From NCBI GenBank assembly GCA_002402045.2, contig NVUX02000074.1, positions 147,235 through 211,234 on the forward strand: a stretch of DNA of 64,000 nt, in the 5' to 3' direction. Position 1 is the first letter of the stretch. Each line of letters opens with the position of its first letter. The translations under genes and the position numbers were made by a program. Below the pieces are notes generated by a model, which saw only the letters and a program-made list of their open reading frames with translations, was not told the origin of the DNA and did not search any database. This document shows, one piece after another, positions 36,571 to 46,480 of the stretch. Source of the DNA: Paracoccaceae bacterium. Lineage in GTDB: Bacteria; Pseudomonadota; Alphaproteobacteria; Rhodobacterales; Rhodobacteraceae.

Positions 36571-37923
36571 TTAGGTCGCTTCGTCTCCAAGAATTTGCGG
36601 TTCGGTTCTTGCTTTGCAGCCACTGCGTGGGCAGATTCGGCAGGTAATGCCAATAGGTTGAGCCGCGCCGAGGTCTGGCAGCCAGTCGGCGAGCATAGCG
36701 CGTTGCTCAAAGTGGATGATCAGCATGGCAGCGTTTAGCTCGGGGGGGCGGCCAAAGGCGGGGGTTGTTTGGGCCTCGGCAATGGCAAGCCCGATGAATT
36801 TGTGCTTGCCCGGCAGTTCCAGCAGTGCGGCAACGGGGATATGCGGGGTGGCGAAGGCCTGAAATAGCGGCCAGAGCGGGCAGGCATTGCCGTGGCGGGG
36901 GAAAGTGAAATCTGCAATGGGGCGGCGAAACAGCGCGCGCCCTGCGGCATTGGCGATGATCAGACCCATCGGTGGGGCGGCTGTTTGGCTGGGGTCTTGA
37001 AACGCGAGGCGGCGAAAGGCTGTGTGCAGATCTGAGCCAAAAGCGTCTGCGATTTTGGAGGGGTTATAGTGGTTCCGCCGCGCTGTTTTGGTGAAATCAC
37101 TTTTTGGCATCGCTTGTGCATCTTGTGCATAGTTCTGCAAAAATTCGGTCACTAGGCGGTTGGTTTCCGGGTTTTCCAGCGCGCTGTCATCTGCCATAAT
37201 TCTGTTAACGATATAGGCAACCTCCACCGAGGTAGCCGGCGCTTCGCCGAGGCTATCAAGCTGGGGAAAGTTATAATTATGCCGCATTAGAAAAGCGTCC
37301 AGCTCCTCTTGCGGGGTGGCAATTCCAAGTTTCGGGTCTGCCTTTTTATCAAAATACTGCACAAGCGACTGCGCCGAATCTGTTAGGCGGCGGCTTTCTT
37401 CGTGGATGATCGTATGGAATCTCGCCTGCTTTTCCGGCTCGATATCTTCGATGTTTGTTAATATATTAGCGGTTGAGCGAATGGCGGTGATATTTGAGAG
37501 CATCCCATGCAGGCTTTCGGCCAGAAAGGGATCATGCGTTAGCCTGTCCGAGAGCGCGGTTATCATTGCCTCCTGATCTCGGGTTTGGCGGTACAAGGCC
37601 GCGATCATCTGTGCCCAGCCCGGAAACCGCCCCGCCAGCTCCTCGATCCCCGCCACTTCAGCTCCAATGCTGGGGTGGTGCGCCGCGGCCTCGTGGAGGT
37701 CTGATATTTTTGCCGAATCAACCCCGTCTGAGAGGCTGGACGCGGGCACATCGAGGACCCGTGCAATGGACAAAAGCACTTTTCCGGCCACCGCGCGGCG
37801 GTTATGCTCGATCAGGTTCAGATAGGAAGCCGAGATGCCGGCTTTTTCAGCTAGCGATTTTTGGGTCAGCTTTGCTTGCCTACGTTGCTCGCGTATACGG
37901 GTGCCGGAAAGAGATTTTCGCAT
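36571..37923 (-). CDS. ScfR/RamB-like XRE transcriptional regulator
   Basis: A 450-residue regulator. It has an N-terminal XRE HTH (REQRRQAKLTQKSLAEKAG, then SYLNLIEHNRRAV, about residues 10-65), a central helical region, and a C-terminal cysteine cluster (GITCRICPRSGCKARTEPQI), as in the short-chain fatty acyl-CoA regulator family (RamB, PccR). The central segment LHGMLSNITAIRSTANIL to FHTIIHEESRRLTDSAQSL resembles the dimerisation helices of histidine kinases. Known relatives sense acyl-CoAs and control acetate or propionate genes. It diverges from an importer operon ending in acetyl-CoA synthetase, which strongly suggests it regulates that operon. Confidence 0.88.
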   Translation of the reverse strand: MRKSLSGTRIREQRRQAKLTQKSLAEKAGISASYLNLIEHNRRAVAGKVLLSIARVLDVPASSLSDGVDSAKISDLHEAAAHHPSIGAEVAGIEELAGRFPGWAQMIAALYRQTRDQEAMITALSDRLTHDPFLAESLHGMLSNITAIRSTANILTNIEDIEPEKQARFHTIIHEESRRLTDSAQSLVQYFDKKADPKLGIATPQEELDAFLMRHNYNFPQLDSLGEAPATSVEVAYIVNRIMADDSALENPETNRLVTEFLQNYAQDAQAMPKSDFTKTARRNHYNPSKIADAFGSDLHTAFRRLAFQDPSQTAAPPMGLIIANAAGRALFRRPIADFTFPRHGNACPLWPLFQAFATPHIPVAALLELPGKHKFIGLAIAEAQTTPAFGRPPELNAAMLIIHFEQRAMLADWLPDLGAAQPIGITCRICPRSGCKARTEPQILGDEAT

Positions 37924-38117
37924 GGGATTCCAAGCCTTTGCCGAATTTGGTTGAAAATTAGTTTACAGTTTGCTCAGGTTCATTAGCAATACTTTTACAA
38001 ATTTTCGCTGTAAACACAATCAGTTATTGCAAAGTTAACAATCCTGCCCAAAATAACGCTGCGGCAACATAGTCGCGCCGGTTCGCCGGATAAACCGACA
38101 CGAATGGGAGGAAATTC
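37924..38117. promoter_or_regulatory. Divergent control region with candidate ScfR-type site
   Basis: An AT-rich 194-base region between the regulator and the importer operon. TTGCAAAGTTAAC (38027-38039) resembles the TGCAAAGTTTGCA dyad found again before the second gene of the operon (39518-39530). TTTACAAA (37994-38001) is another similar half-site. RamB/PccR-type proteins are known to use TTTGCAAA-like sequences. Confidence 0.5.
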
Positions 38118-39464
38118 ATGTCTAAACTTATAATGAACCGTCGTGGGTTGCTAAAGACTGGGGCCGCAGTTGGCGCTGGCATGGCAATGCCAACGATTCT
38201 GACGGCTGCTAGCCACGCGGGCTATACCAATGCGCCAACAGGCAGCACGGTAACGCTTGGCTTTAACGTACCACAAACCGGTGCTTACGCTGATGAGGGC
38301 GCTGACGAGCTGCGCGCTTATGAGCTAGCTGTTAAGCACCTGAACGGCCAAGGCGATGGCGGGATGATGAACACATTCTCGTCCAAAGAGCTAAAAGGCA
38401 ACGGGATTTTGGGCAAAGAGGTTGCGTTTGTAACCGGTGACACCCAGACCAAATCTGACGCGGCGCGCGCTTCTGCGCAATCCATGATCCAAAAAGACGG
38501 CGCTGTGATGATCACAGGCGGCTCTTCTTCGGGCGTGGCGATTGCGGTGCAGGGCCTTTGCCAAGAAGCTGGCGTTATCTTTATGGCGGGCTTGACCCAC
38601 TCTAACGACACCACCGGCAAAGACAAAAAAGCCAATGGTTTCCGTCACTTCTTTAACGGGTATATGTCTGCGGCGGCACTCGCACCTGTTTTGGCTGAAA
38701 TGTATGGCGAAGATCGTAATGCCTATCACCTGACAGCTGACTACACATGGGGCTGGACTCAGCAAGAGTCCATCCAGGCAGCAACCGAAGCCAAAGGCTG
38801 GAATACAGTAGCCAACGTGCTGACACCGCTGACCACCACAGACTTCAGCTCTTATGTTGCGCCTGTGCTCAACTCTGGTGCCGATATTCTGGTGCTGAAC
38901 CACTACGGTGGTAACATGATCAACTCGCTGACATCTGCTGTGCAGTTTGGCCTGCGGGACAAAATGGTTAACGGCAAGAACTTCGAGATCGTTGTGCCGC
39001 TTTACTCGCGCCTGATGGCTCGTGGTGCTGGCGAAAACGTTAAGGGCATCTTTGGCTCAACCAACTGGCATTGGTCTTTGCAAGACGAAGGTTCAAAAGC
39101 CTTTGTTCAAAGCTTTGGCCAAGAGTATGGCTTCCCGCCATCACAGGCTGCGCACACCGTTTATTGCCAAACGCTGCTTTATGCAGATGCGTGTGAGCGC
39201 GCTGGCACCCACAATCCTTGTGGGGTTGCTGAAGCGCTTGAGGGCTTTAAGTTCTCTGGCCTTGGTAACGGCGATGTTGAGTATCGCGCCGAAGACCACC
39301 AGTGCTTCAAAGACGTGCTGGTTGTGAAGGGTAAAGAGAACCCGACCTCCGAGTTCGACCTTCTGGAAGTTGTTCAGGTTACGCCACGTGCGCAAGTTGA
39401 ATACCCTGCTGATCACCCAATGTTTGCGGGCGGTGCGCTGGGTTCTTGCAACGCCGGCGGTTAA
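38118..39464 (+). CDS. HAAT/urea-amide-type ABC transporter substrate-binding protein
   Basis: A type I periplasmic binding protein of 448 residues, of the branched-chain-amino-acid/amide class. A twin-arginine signal (NRRGLLKTGAAVGAGMAMP) opens it, followed by the family start TVTLGFNVPQTGAYADEGADE (split reading). The internal stretch MITGGSSSGVAIAVQGLCQEAGV matches the ligand-binding hinge. GGGAGG stands ahead of the ATG. It is the first gene of an operon with two permeases, two ATPases and acetyl-CoA synthetase. The ligand is probably a short carboxylate or amide rather than a branched-chain amino acid, judged by that partner. Confidence 0.88.
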   Translation: MSKLIMNRRGLLKTGAAVGAGMAMPTILTAASHAGYTNAPTGSTVTLGFNVPQTGAYADEGADELRAYELAVKHLNGQGDGGMMNTFSSKELKGNGILGKEVAFVTGDTQTKSDAARASAQSMIQKDGAVMITGGSSSGVAIAVQGLCQEAGVIFMAGLTHSNDTTGKDKKANGFRHFFNGYMSAAALAPVLAEMYGEDRNAYHLTADYTWGWTQQESIQAATEAKGWNTVANVLTPLTTTDFSSYVAPVLNSGADILVLNHYGGNMINSLTSAVQFGLRDKMVNGKNFEIVVPLYSRLMARGAGENVKGIFGSTNWHWSLQDEGSKAFVQSFGQEYGFPPSQAAHTVYCQTLLYADACERAGTHNPCGVAEALEGFKFSGLGNGDVEYRAEDHQCFKDVLVVKGKENPTSEFDLLEVVQVTPRAQVEYPADHPMFAGGALGSCNAGG

Positions 39465-39486
39465 GTTTCCCCCTCGGGAAAACCTT

Positions 39487-39511
39487 CCGGTCGCGCTTTG
39501 CGCGCGGCCGG
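39487..39511 (+). terminator. Hairpin attenuator after the binding-protein gene
   Basis: CCGGTCGCGC pairs with GCGCGGCCGG (one T-G wobble, 5-base loop) and is followed by CTTTTC. It has terminator form inside an operon, as after the two TRAP binding-protein genes, and would enrich the binding protein over the membrane parts. Confidence 0.7.
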
Positions 39512-39516
39512 CTTTT

Positions 39517-39531
39517 CTGCAAAGTTTGCAG
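39517..39531. promoter_or_regulatory. Perfect dyad CTGCAAAGTTTGCAG, candidate ScfR-type operator
   Basis: Seven-base arms CTGCAAA / TTTGCAG around one base lie 34 bases before the first permease gene and directly after the attenuator hairpin. The core TGCAAAGTT recurs at 38028-38036 in the regulator/importer control region, so both are candidate binding sites for the divergent XRE regulator. Confidence 0.45.
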
Positions 39532-39564
39532 ACCTCATTCACATAAAACGGAGCGGGCCGAGCT

Positions 39565-40608
39565 ATGGACGCCATCCTTCTGCAAGTACTAAACGGGATA
39601 GACAAGGGCAGCGCCTATGCGCTTATCGCCTTGGGCCTCACCCTGATTTTCGGCACGCTCGGCGTGGTAAACTTCGCCCACGGGGCCTTGTTTATGATCG
39701 GCGCCTTTGTGGCGGTGACCGTTGGCAAAATACTGGACATCTCCAAAGTCACCCTCGACCCTGTAAGGGTTGATTTTCTTGGCAATCCGGCCAAGATTAA
39801 AACGCCGTATGTAACCGAATGGTTCGGCGAATTTGGCTTTTGGATGATCGAGTGGTCGGTGCTGGTATCGGTGATTGTCGCCATTCCGGTGATGGTCCTG
39901 ATCGGGATCATTCTGGAACGCGGCCTGATCAAGCACTTTTATGACCGCCCGCATGCAGACCAAATTCTAGTGACCTTTGGCCTCGCGATTGTGCTGCAAG
40001 AGGTTATCAAGGCGGTTTTCGGTGCCAACCCCATTCCGCAATCAGCCCCTGAGCTGCTTAAAGGCTCGCTCGATTTTGGCGTGATGATCGGGATGGCGGA
40101 AAACACCGTTATCTATCCGCTCTGGCGTCTGGTGTATTTCTGCTTCTCCGACCTGATTATTGGTGGCGTGTTTGCCTTTTTGCGCTTCACCACCTTTGGT
40201 ATGGTTGTGCGGGCTGGCATGGCAGACCGCGAAACCGTGGGCTTGCTTGGCATTAATATCGACAAGCGTTTCACCATTATGTTTGGTGTGGCCGCCGCAG
40301 TGGCGGGCCTTGCGGGCGTAATGTATACGCCGATTAACCCGCCAAATTACCATATGGGTATGGATTTTCTGGTGCTGAGCTTTGTGGTGGTTGTGGTTGG
40401 CGGCATGGGTAGTTTGCCCGGTGCTGTGGCTGCGGGCTTCTTGCTCGGTATTCTTGAGAGCTTTGCCTCTATGCCGCTGATTAAAGATGCGATTGCAGCC
40501 ATTGGCCTGCCAAGCATCGACCAAATTATCATTTACCTCGTGGCTGTTATAGTCTTGCTGGTTCGGCCTCGTGGGCTGATGGGCAAAGCTGGCATGATGG
40601 AGGATTAA
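39565..40608 (+). CDS. HAAT-type ABC transporter permease (LivH-like)
   Basis: A 347-residue inner-membrane protein with the LivH-family start [21 protein letters not shown] (split reading), [21 protein letters not shown], and a cytoplasmic loop-like [21 protein letters not shown]. It is longer than LivH because of an insertion at about residues 52-90 ([20 protein letters not shown]), also seen in urea/amide-type homologues. GGAG lies 11 bases before the ATG. It is followed by the LivM-like gene after 4 bases. Confidence 0.92.
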   Translation: MDAILLQVLNGIDKGSAYALIALGLTLIFGTLGVVNFAHGALFMIGAFVAVTVGKILDISKVTLDPVRVDFLGNPAKIKTPYVTEWFGEFGFWMIEWSVLVSVIVAIPVMVLIGIILERGLIKHFYDRPHADQILVTFGLAIVLQEVIKAVFGANPIPQSAPELLKGSLDFGVMIGMAENTVIYPLWRLVYFCFSDLIIGGVFAFLRFTTFGMVVRAGMADRETVGLLGINIDKRFTIMFGVAAAVAGLAGVMYTPINPPNYHMGMDFLVLSFVVVVVGGMGSLPGAVAAGFLLGILESFASMPLIKDAIAAIGLPSIDQIIIYLVAVIVLLVRPRGLMGKAGMMED

Positions 40609-40612
40609 GGAC

Positions 40613-41767
40613 ATGAACCTGATGAAAGACCGCTTGCTTCTGATCATATTCGCCTGTGTTGTTTTGGCAGCGCCCCTGATCTTTGCGCCCACCGGCGCCG
40701 CCTACCCAGACCTATTGCAGCGCTTTGCGATATACGGGATTTTTGCCATCGGGTTTAACATCCTGTTTGGCCTCACCGGCTACCTTAGCTTTGGCCACGC
40801 CGCCTTTCTGGGGGTGGGTTCTTATTCCGCTGTCTGGATGTTCAAGCTCCTGAGCATGAACATTGTGCCCGCGCTTCTGCTCTCTATCGTGATCGCCGGA
40901 GTGTTTTCCTTGCTTATTGGCTATATCAGCCTGCGGCGCTCGGGGATCTACTTCTCGATCCTCACGCTGGCGCTGGCGCAGATGTGCTATAACTTGGCGT
41001 ACTCGGTGCTCACGCCGCTCACCAATGGGGAAACCGGTTTGCAGCTTCGGCTGGATGACCCTCGCATTCTTGATGCGGCGGGCGATGCGGGCAGCTTGCC
41101 CTCCACCAATTTCTTTGGCTTGGAGATGAAAGAGGTTTTCTGGAACCCGACGATTTTTGGCTATGATCTGCAATTTAACTGGGGCTACTACGTGTGCGCC
41201 TTACTGCTCATCTTGTCCTTCTGGATCTCCATCCGCATTTTCCGCTCGCCTTTCGGGCTGATCCTGCGGGCAGTTAAAACCAACCAAACACGGCTGAATT
41301 ATACCGGCATTAATTCGCGCCCCTACACCCTTGCGGCCTTCGTGATTTCCGGCATGTTTGCTGGCCTCGCGGGCGGCCTTCTGGCCACAATGGACCCATT
41401 AGCAGGTGCCGAGCGCATGCAATGGACCGTTGGCGGCGAAGTGGTGCTGATGGTGGTGCTTGGCGGCATGGGCACGTTGAGCGGGCCGGTTTTGGGCGCG
41501 GTTTTCATCAAGTACTTTGAGAACATCTTCTCCAAAATCAACGATGGCGTGTTGCATGGCTGGTTTGCCATCATGCCGGAGTGGATTGAAAATGCCATGG
41601 TGCTTATCGTCTCGCCTTTTGTCGGCAAAGGCTGGCACCTTACTCTTGGGGCGCTGTTTATGATTGTCGTAATTTTCCTGCCCGGCGGGCTGGTAGAAGG
41701 TGCCCAGAAAATTGGTGCCAAACTATCGGGCGCTAACAAGCGCGCGGCCAAAGTGGGGATAGAATAA
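40613..41767 (+). CDS. HAAT-type ABC transporter permease (LivM-like)
   Basis: A 384-residue second permease. The family stretch [20 protein letters not shown] and the loop [22 protein letters not shown] are clear, with [20 protein letters not shown] near the C-terminal helices. TAAGGA precedes the ATG. Its stop overlaps the ATPase start by one base (TAATG), indicating tight coupling. Confidence 0.93.
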   Translation: MNLMKDRLLLIIFACVVLAAPLIFAPTGAAYPDLLQRFAIYGIFAIGFNILFGLTGYLSFGHAAFLGVGSYSAVWMFKLLSMNIVPALLLSIVIAGVFSLLIGYISLRRSGIYFSILTLALAQMCYNLAYSVLTPLTNGETGLQLRLDDPRILDAAGDAGSLPSTNFFGLEMKEVFWNPTIFGYDLQFNWGYYVCALLLILSFWISIRIFRSPFGLILRAVKTNQTRLNYTGINSRPYTLAAFVISGMFAGLAGGLLATMDPLAGAERMQWTVGGEVVLMVVLGGMGTLSGPVLGAVFIKYFENIFSKINDGVLHGWFAIMPEWIENAMVLIVSPFVGKGWHLTLGALFMIVVIFLPGGLVEGAQKIGAKLSGANKRAAKVGIE

Positions 41768-42525
41768 TGGGTATTCTCGAAGTCCAGAACGTCAATAAAC
41801 GCTTCGGCGGTTTGCAGGCGCTCAACAACGTTAACCTAAGTGTGACTGAAGGCTCGGTGCATGCGCTGATCGGGCCAAACGGGGCAGGAAAATCAACCTT
41901 CCTGAATTGCCTGATTGGCAAGCTCAAGCCTGACACCGGCAGCGTTATGTTTGACGGCAAGCCTGTGCTGGGCAAAAAGCCACATGAAATCAACCAGCTC
42001 GGCGTTTCTCGCGTGTTTCAAACCCCCGAGATCTTCAGTGATCTTACGGTGTTTGAAAACGTGATGATCCCGTGCTTTGCTCACCGTGACGGTGCATTTA
42101 AGGTCAACGCTTTTGCGCGGGTGCTGCGGGATAAAGAGATCCGGCAACAGGCCGAACACATGTTGGAAGACATGGGTATGAAGGACAAAATGAATGCCCA
42201 TGCCGGCTCGCTTTCTCGCGGTGATAAACGTCGTTTGGAAATGGCGATGTGCCTTGTGCAAGAGCCAAAATTGCTGCTGCTGGATGAGCCAACAGCGGGC
42301 ATGGCGCGGGCCGATACCAACAACACGATTGATCTGCTCAAGCATATCGGCGAGACTCGCAACATCACCAAAGTAATCATCGAGCATGATATGCATGTGG
42401 TGTTTTCCCTTGCCACCACCATATCGGTGCTGGCTCAAGGCACAATTATCGCCGAGGGTCTGCCAGAAGAAATCAAAGGCCACCCGAAGGTGCGCGAAGC
42501 CTATCTCGGGGAGGCCGAAGTATGA
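41767..42525 (+). CDS. HAAT-type ABC transporter ATPase (LivG-like)
   Basis: A 252-residue ATPase with Walker A GPNGAGKST, FQTPEIFSDLTVFENV as the Q-loop region, the signature LSRGDKRRLEMAMCL (a variant: LSRGD for LSGGE), Walker B LLLLDEPTAGMARADT and switch His in IIEHDMHVV. The LSRGD variant is common in urea/amide-type LivG proteins. It overlaps the second ATPase gene by ATGA. Confidence 0.93.
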   Translation: MGILEVQNVNKRFGGLQALNNVNLSVTEGSVHALIGPNGAGKSTFLNCLIGKLKPDTGSVMFDGKPVLGKKPHEINQLGVSRVFQTPEIFSDLTVFENVMIPCFAHRDGAFKVNAFARVLRDKEIRQQAEHMLEDMGMKDKMNAHAGSLSRGDKRRLEMAMCLVQEPKLLLLDEPTAGMARADTNNTIDLLKHIGETRNITKVIIEHDMHVVFSLATTISVLAQGTIIAEGLPEEIKGHPKVREAYLGEAEV

Positions 42526-43247
42526 ACGATAAAACCAACAAGCCGGTATACTTTTCAGTGCATGATATTCATGCCTATTATGGCGAAAGCTATATCGTGC
42601 AGGGCGTTTCCTTTAACGTGCACGAAGGCGAGATTCTGGCGCTTTTAGGCCGGAATGGCGCGGGTAAAACATCAACCTTGCGGACCATCGCACGGCTGGC
42701 AGACCCTGCGCTGAAAACCGGTGAAATTTGGCTGGACCATCAGCCGATTCACGATATGAAAAGCTTTGAGGCCTCGCAGGCAGGCATTGGCCTTGTGCCG
42801 GAAGACCGCCGGATTATCCAAGGCCTGACGGTGGAAGAAAACCTGCGCCTCGCCCAAATCGCCCCGCCGATTGGCTGGTCGATCGAGCGGATTTTTGAGC
42901 TGTTTCCACGCCTTAAAGAGCGGCGCAAGCAAGAGGGTACCACGCTTTCTGGTGGCGAGCAGCAAATGCTGGCCATTGGCCGCGCGCTAGCCCGCGATCT
43001 TAAGCTTTTGCTGCTTGATGAGCCATATGAGGGCCTTGCACCGGTGATTGTGCAGGAAATTGAGCGCACACTGCGCGAGATTAAAGAGCTGGGCATCACC
43101 ACGATCATTGTTGAGCAAAACGCCGTAGCGGCGCTCAAACTGGCCGACCGCGCCGTGATTCTGGACACGGGCACCGTGGTTTTTGATGGCACAGCGCAAG
43201 AGGTGCTGGACAATGCGCAGCTTCGCGAAGAATATCTGGCGATCTAA
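42522..43247 (+). CDS. HAAT-type ABC transporter ATPase (LivF-like)
   Basis: A 241-residue ATPase: Walker A GRNGAGKTS, the Q-loop VPEDRRIIQGLTVEENLRLA, signature LSGGEQQMLAIGRALARD, Walker B LLLDEPYEGLAP, and switch His replaced by Gln-Asn (IIVEQNAVAAL), normal for LivF. The start overlaps the LivG-like stop. It is followed after 21 bases by acetyl-CoA synthetase. Confidence 0.93.
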   Translation: MNDKTNKPVYFSVHDIHAYYGESYIVQGVSFNVHEGEILALLGRNGAGKTSTLRTIARLADPALKTGEIWLDHQPIHDMKSFEASQAGIGLVPEDRRIIQGLTVEENLRLAQIAPPIGWSIERIFELFPRLKERRKQEGTTLSGGEQQMLAIGRALARDLKLLLLDEPYEGLAPVIVQEIERTLREIKELGITTIIVEQNAVAALKLADRAVILDTGTVVFDGTAQEVLDNAQLREEYLAI

Positions 43248-43268
43248 CAAAAAAATAGGGTGTATGAC

Positions 43269-45212
43269 ATGACCGAAAAGCTTTATCCGCCGTCAAAAGA
43301 ATTTGTGGCTACCGCGCATATTAACGATGCGCAATACAAAGAAATGTATGAAGCCTCGATTTCCGACCCCGATGCCTTTTGGGGCGAGCAGGGCAAACGG
43401 CTTGATTGGATTACGCCCTACACCAAGGTTAAAAACACTACGTTTGAGTACCCTGATGTGTCTATCAAGTGGTATGAAGACGGCGAGCTAAATGTGTGTG
43501 CCAACTGTGTTGACCGCCATTTGGAAACCCGCGGAGACCAAGTTGCTATCATCTGGGAGGGTGACGAGCCGGACCAGAGCAAGAGCATTACTTATACCGA
43601 GCTGCACGAGCGCGTTAGCAAATTCGGCAATGTTCTCAAGGGAATGGGTGTTGGCAAAGGCGACCGCGTGGTGCTTTATATGCCGATGATCCCTGAGGCC
43701 GCCTATGCCATGCTGGCCTGTGCCCGTATCGGCGCCATCCACTCGATCGTGTTTGCCGGCTTCTCGGCCGATGCCCTTGCGAACCGGATTAATGCGTCTG
43801 AAGCCAAGGTGGTGATTACGGCTGACTACGCGCCGCGTGGCGGCCGTAAAACCCCGCTGAAATCCAACACCGACGCCGCGCTGCTGCATTGCAGCGACAA
43901 GGTGAAAATGCTGGTTGTGCAGCACACGGGTGGCCAAACCACATGGAAAGAGGGCCGCGATTTTTACCTGCACGAGCTGGAAAAAACCGTGTCGGCTGAT
44001 TGCCCGCCAGAAGTGATGAACGCCGAAGACCCGCTGTTTATCCTCTATACGTCTGGCTCTACCGGTATGCCGAAAGGCGTGGTGCATAGCACGGGCGGAT
44101 ACCTCGTTTATGCCGCCATGACCCACAAATACAGCTTTGATTACCATGATGGAGACATATTCTGGTGCACGGCTGATGTGGGCTGGGTAACCGGCCACAG
44201 CTATATTATTTACGGCCCACTGGCCAACGGCGCAACGACCGTAATGTTTGAAGGCGTGCCAACCTACCCCGATGCCAGCCGTTTTTGGCAGGTGGTGGAC
44301 AAGCATAAGGTAAACCAGTTTTATACCGCCCCCACCGCCATTCGGGCGCTTATGGGGCAGGGTAAAGAATGGGTTGAAAAGTGCGATCTTTCCAGCCTCA
44401 AGCTGCTTGGCTCAGTGGGTGAGCCGATCAACCCCGAGGCGTGGCATTGGTATAATGATGTGGTTGGCAAAGGCATTTGCCCGATTATAGACACTTGGTG
44501 GCAAACCGAAACTGGCGGCCATATGATGACCCCGCTGCCCGGCGCCCACGCCACCAAGCCCGGCTCTGCCATGCGGCCATTTTTTGGTATTAAGCCGATT
44601 ATTCTGGAGCCCGAATCAGGCAAAGAGATTACGTCGGTTGAAGCTTCTGGTGTGCTTTGCATTACCGATAGCTGGCCCGGCCAAATGCGCACCGTTTGGG
44701 GTGACCATGAGCGTTATATTTCGGCCTATTTCGCCGATTATAAGGGCTATTACTTCACGGGTGACGGTTGCAAGCGCGATGCTGATGGCGATTACTGGAT
44801 TACCGGCCGCGTGGACGATGTGATTAATGTTTCGGGCCACCGGATGGGCACTTCTGAGGTGGAAAGCGCTTTGGTGGCGCATGTCGCCGTGGCTGAAGCC
44901 GCCGTTGTGGGCTATCCGCATGATATCAAAGGGCAGGGCATTTATGCCTATGTGACCCTGATGAACGATGTGGAGCCAACTGAAGAGCTGCGCAAAGAGC
45001 TTGAAAAATGGGTGCGCACTGAAATTGGCCCTATCGCCAAGCCAGACCTGATTCAATGGGCGCCGGGCCTGCCCAAAACCCGCTCTGGCAAAATCATGCG
45101 CCGTATTCTGCGCAAAATTGCGGAAAACGATTTTGATAGTTTGGGCGACATTTCTACCTTGGCCGACTCGTCGGTGGTAGAAGAGTTGATCGCAAACCGG
45201 ATGGGCAAATAA
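43269..45212 (+). CDS. acsA: Acetyl-CoA synthetase (acetate-CoA ligase)
   Basis: An AMP-forming ligase of 647 residues: acetate + ATP + CoA to acetyl-CoA. Motifs are [15 protein letters not shown] (P-loop), [14 protein letters not shown] with the tryptophan that closes the small acetate pocket, [24 protein letters not shown] (split reading), and the acetylatable lysine in [15 protein letters not shown]. The ATG at 43269 is 9 bases inside an alternative GTG start and has AGGG upstream. It is the last gene of the importer operon, which implies that the imported solute is, or is turned into, acetate or propionate. Confidence 0.95.
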   Translation: MTEKLYPPSKEFVATAHINDAQYKEMYEASISDPDAFWGEQGKRLDWITPYTKVKNTTFEYPDVSIKWYEDGELNVCANCVDRHLETRGDQVAIIWEGDEPDQSKSITYTELHERVSKFGNVLKGMGVGKGDRVVLYMPMIPEAAYAMLACARIGAIHSIVFAGFSADALANRINASEAKVVITADYAPRGGRKTPLKSNTDAALLHCSDKVKMLVVQHTGGQTTWKEGRDFYLHELEKTVSADCPPEVMNAEDPLFILYTSGSTGMPKGVVHSTGGYLVYAAMTHKYSFDYHDGDIFWCTADVGWVTGHSYIIYGPLANGATTVMFEGVPTYPDASRFWQVVDKHKVNQFYTAPTAIRALMGQGKEWVEKCDLSSLKLLGSVGEPINPEAWHWYNDVVGKGICPIIDTWWQTETGGHMMTPLPGAHATKPGSAMRPFFGIKPIILEPESGKEITSVEASGVLCITDSWPGQMRTVWGDHERYISAYFADYKGYYFTGDGCKRDADGDYWITGRVDDVINVSGHRMGTSEVESALVAHVAVAEAAVVGYPHDIKGQGIYAYVTLMNDVEPTEELRKELEKWVRTEIGPIAKPDLIQWAPGLPKTRSGKIMRRILRKIAENDFDSLGDISTLADSSVVEELIANRMGK

Positions 45213-45219
45213 AATATAC

Positions 45220-45243
45220 AGCGGGGGCTTCGCGGCCCCCGCT
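45220..45243 (+). terminator. Hairpin terminator after acsA
   Basis: AGCGGGGGC pairs with GCCCCCGCT (9 bp, loop TTCGCG), 7 bases after the stop. The following bases are only weakly T-rich, so termination strength is uncertain. Confidence 0.7.
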
Positions 45244-45305
45244 TGTAGACGTGGCGTTGAAAATATGGTCCTATGACCTATTCAACCCACACAGGATTTC
45301 AAATC

Positions 45306-45395
45306 ATGGCTAAAAACCTTAAAAACACCGCGCTCATCATTGGAATGGCCCTCTTTCTGGCTGGCTGTAATGTGCCGCTTATTCCGGGGATTTAG
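45306..45395 (+). CDS. Tiny putative lipoprotein (29 residues)
   Basis: A short frame starting ATG GCT AAA AAC with AGGA about 10 bases upstream. The product has a lysine-containing start, a hydrophobic core and a lipobox LAGC, leaving only a ten-residue tail (NVPLIPGI after the Cys). This is a complete minimal lipoprotein signal with almost no mature protein, like entericidin-type peptides. It overlaps the recF 3' end by 4 bases convergently. Expression is unproven, but the lipobox and placement after a hairpin support a real gene. Confidence 0.6.
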   Translation: MAKNLKNTALIIGMALFLAGCNVPLIPGI

Positions 45396-46480
45396 GCAAA
45401 GGTCGAGCCGGCCTCGCCTTCCTGAATATGCAGCCGTGTTGCGCTGCTTTCTAATGCTTCAAAAAGCTCCGGCCCTGTGCCGGTGAGCCACGCTTGCGCC
45501 TTAAGCGCGTGCAGCTCGCTGTAAAGCGCGGCGCGGCGGTCGGCGTCTAAGTGGGCGGCGACTTCGTCTAGCAGCAATATTGGCGGCGCGCCAAAATCAT
45601 CCCGCAGGGCGCGGGCATTGGCGAGGATGAGCGAAATCAGCAAGGCCTTTTGCTCCCCCGTGGAGCAGGCTCGCGCCTCTACACCTTTGGCCTGATACAC
45701 TGCGCGCAGGTCGGCACGATGCGGGCCGTCAAGCGTACGCCCTGCGCGGAGGTCTTGCATGCGGCCCGCGCTGAAAGCTTCGGTTAACTCTGCGGGCGTT
45801 GTTAGGCTGTCTCCGATTAGGCTCAGCTCTGCGGTTGGGAAGGCGGTTTTAGCGTTGTCTTGCGCGATTTGTAGGCGGGCCATCACATCAGCGCGATTGG
45901 CTACTATTTCAGCGCCGCTTTCGGCCATCTGCACCTCTAGCGCGCCATACCACGAAGCATCATTTGCCTGATCTTTCAGCAGGCGGTTGCGGTCTCGCAT
46001 CGCCTTTTCATAGGCCAGTGTGGCCTCGGCGTGCTTGGGGTGAAAGCTCATCACCATCCGGTCCAGAAACCGCCGCCGCTCGCCCGCGCCCTCAACCCAC
46101 AGCCTGTCCATAACCGGCACTAGCCAGACAATGCGGGCAAGGCGACCCAAAGCCAGCTGCGGGGCTTTTTTGCCGTCTATCTCCACGCTGCGGGGCGTGT
46201 CATTTTCGGCGCGGGTGCTGACCTCGTGAATTTCTGAAAGGCTGTGCAATTCAGCGCTCACCTTCCAGCCCAAAGCCTCGGGCTGGCGCATAAGTTCAGA
46301 CGGGCTCGCACGGCGCAGGCCGCGCCCCGGCGAGAGCATCGAAATGGCTTCCAGAATGTTGGTTTTACCGGCGCCATTGGCACCGTAAAGCGCCATTATT
46401 CCGCCATCAGATTCGATGTGCGCGTGCTTATAGGAGCGGAAATGCGAGAGGGTTAGGCTGGTGACCGCGAGGCGGGGCAT
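45392..46480 (-). CDS. recF: DNA replication and repair protein RecF
   Basis: A 362-residue SMC-like ATPase that loads RecA at gaps with RecO/RecR. It begins with RecF family LTLSHFRSYKHAHI, has Walker A YGANGAGKTNILEAISML, the signature region CSTGEQKALLISLILANA, and Walker B ILLLDEVAAHLDADRR. It starts directly after the dnaN stop (adjacent bases), giving the conserved dnaA-dnaN-recF order. Confidence 0.95.
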   Translation of the reverse strand: MPRLAVTSLTLSHFRSYKHAHIESDGGIMALYGANGAGKTNILEAISMLSPGRGLRRASPSELMRQPEALGWKVSAELHSLSEIHEVSTRAENDTPRSVEIDGKKAPQLALGRLARIVWLVPVMDRLWVEGAGERRRFLDRMVMSFHPKHAEATLAYEKAMRDRNRLLKDQANDASWYGALEVQMAESGAEIVANRADVMARLQIAQDNAKTAFPTAELSLIGDSLTTPAELTEAFSAGRMQDLRAGRTLDGPHRADLRAVYQAKGVEARACSTGEQKALLISLILANARALRDDFGAPPILLLDEVAAHLDADRRAALYSELHALKAQAWLTGTGPELFEALESSATRLHIQEGEAGSTFA

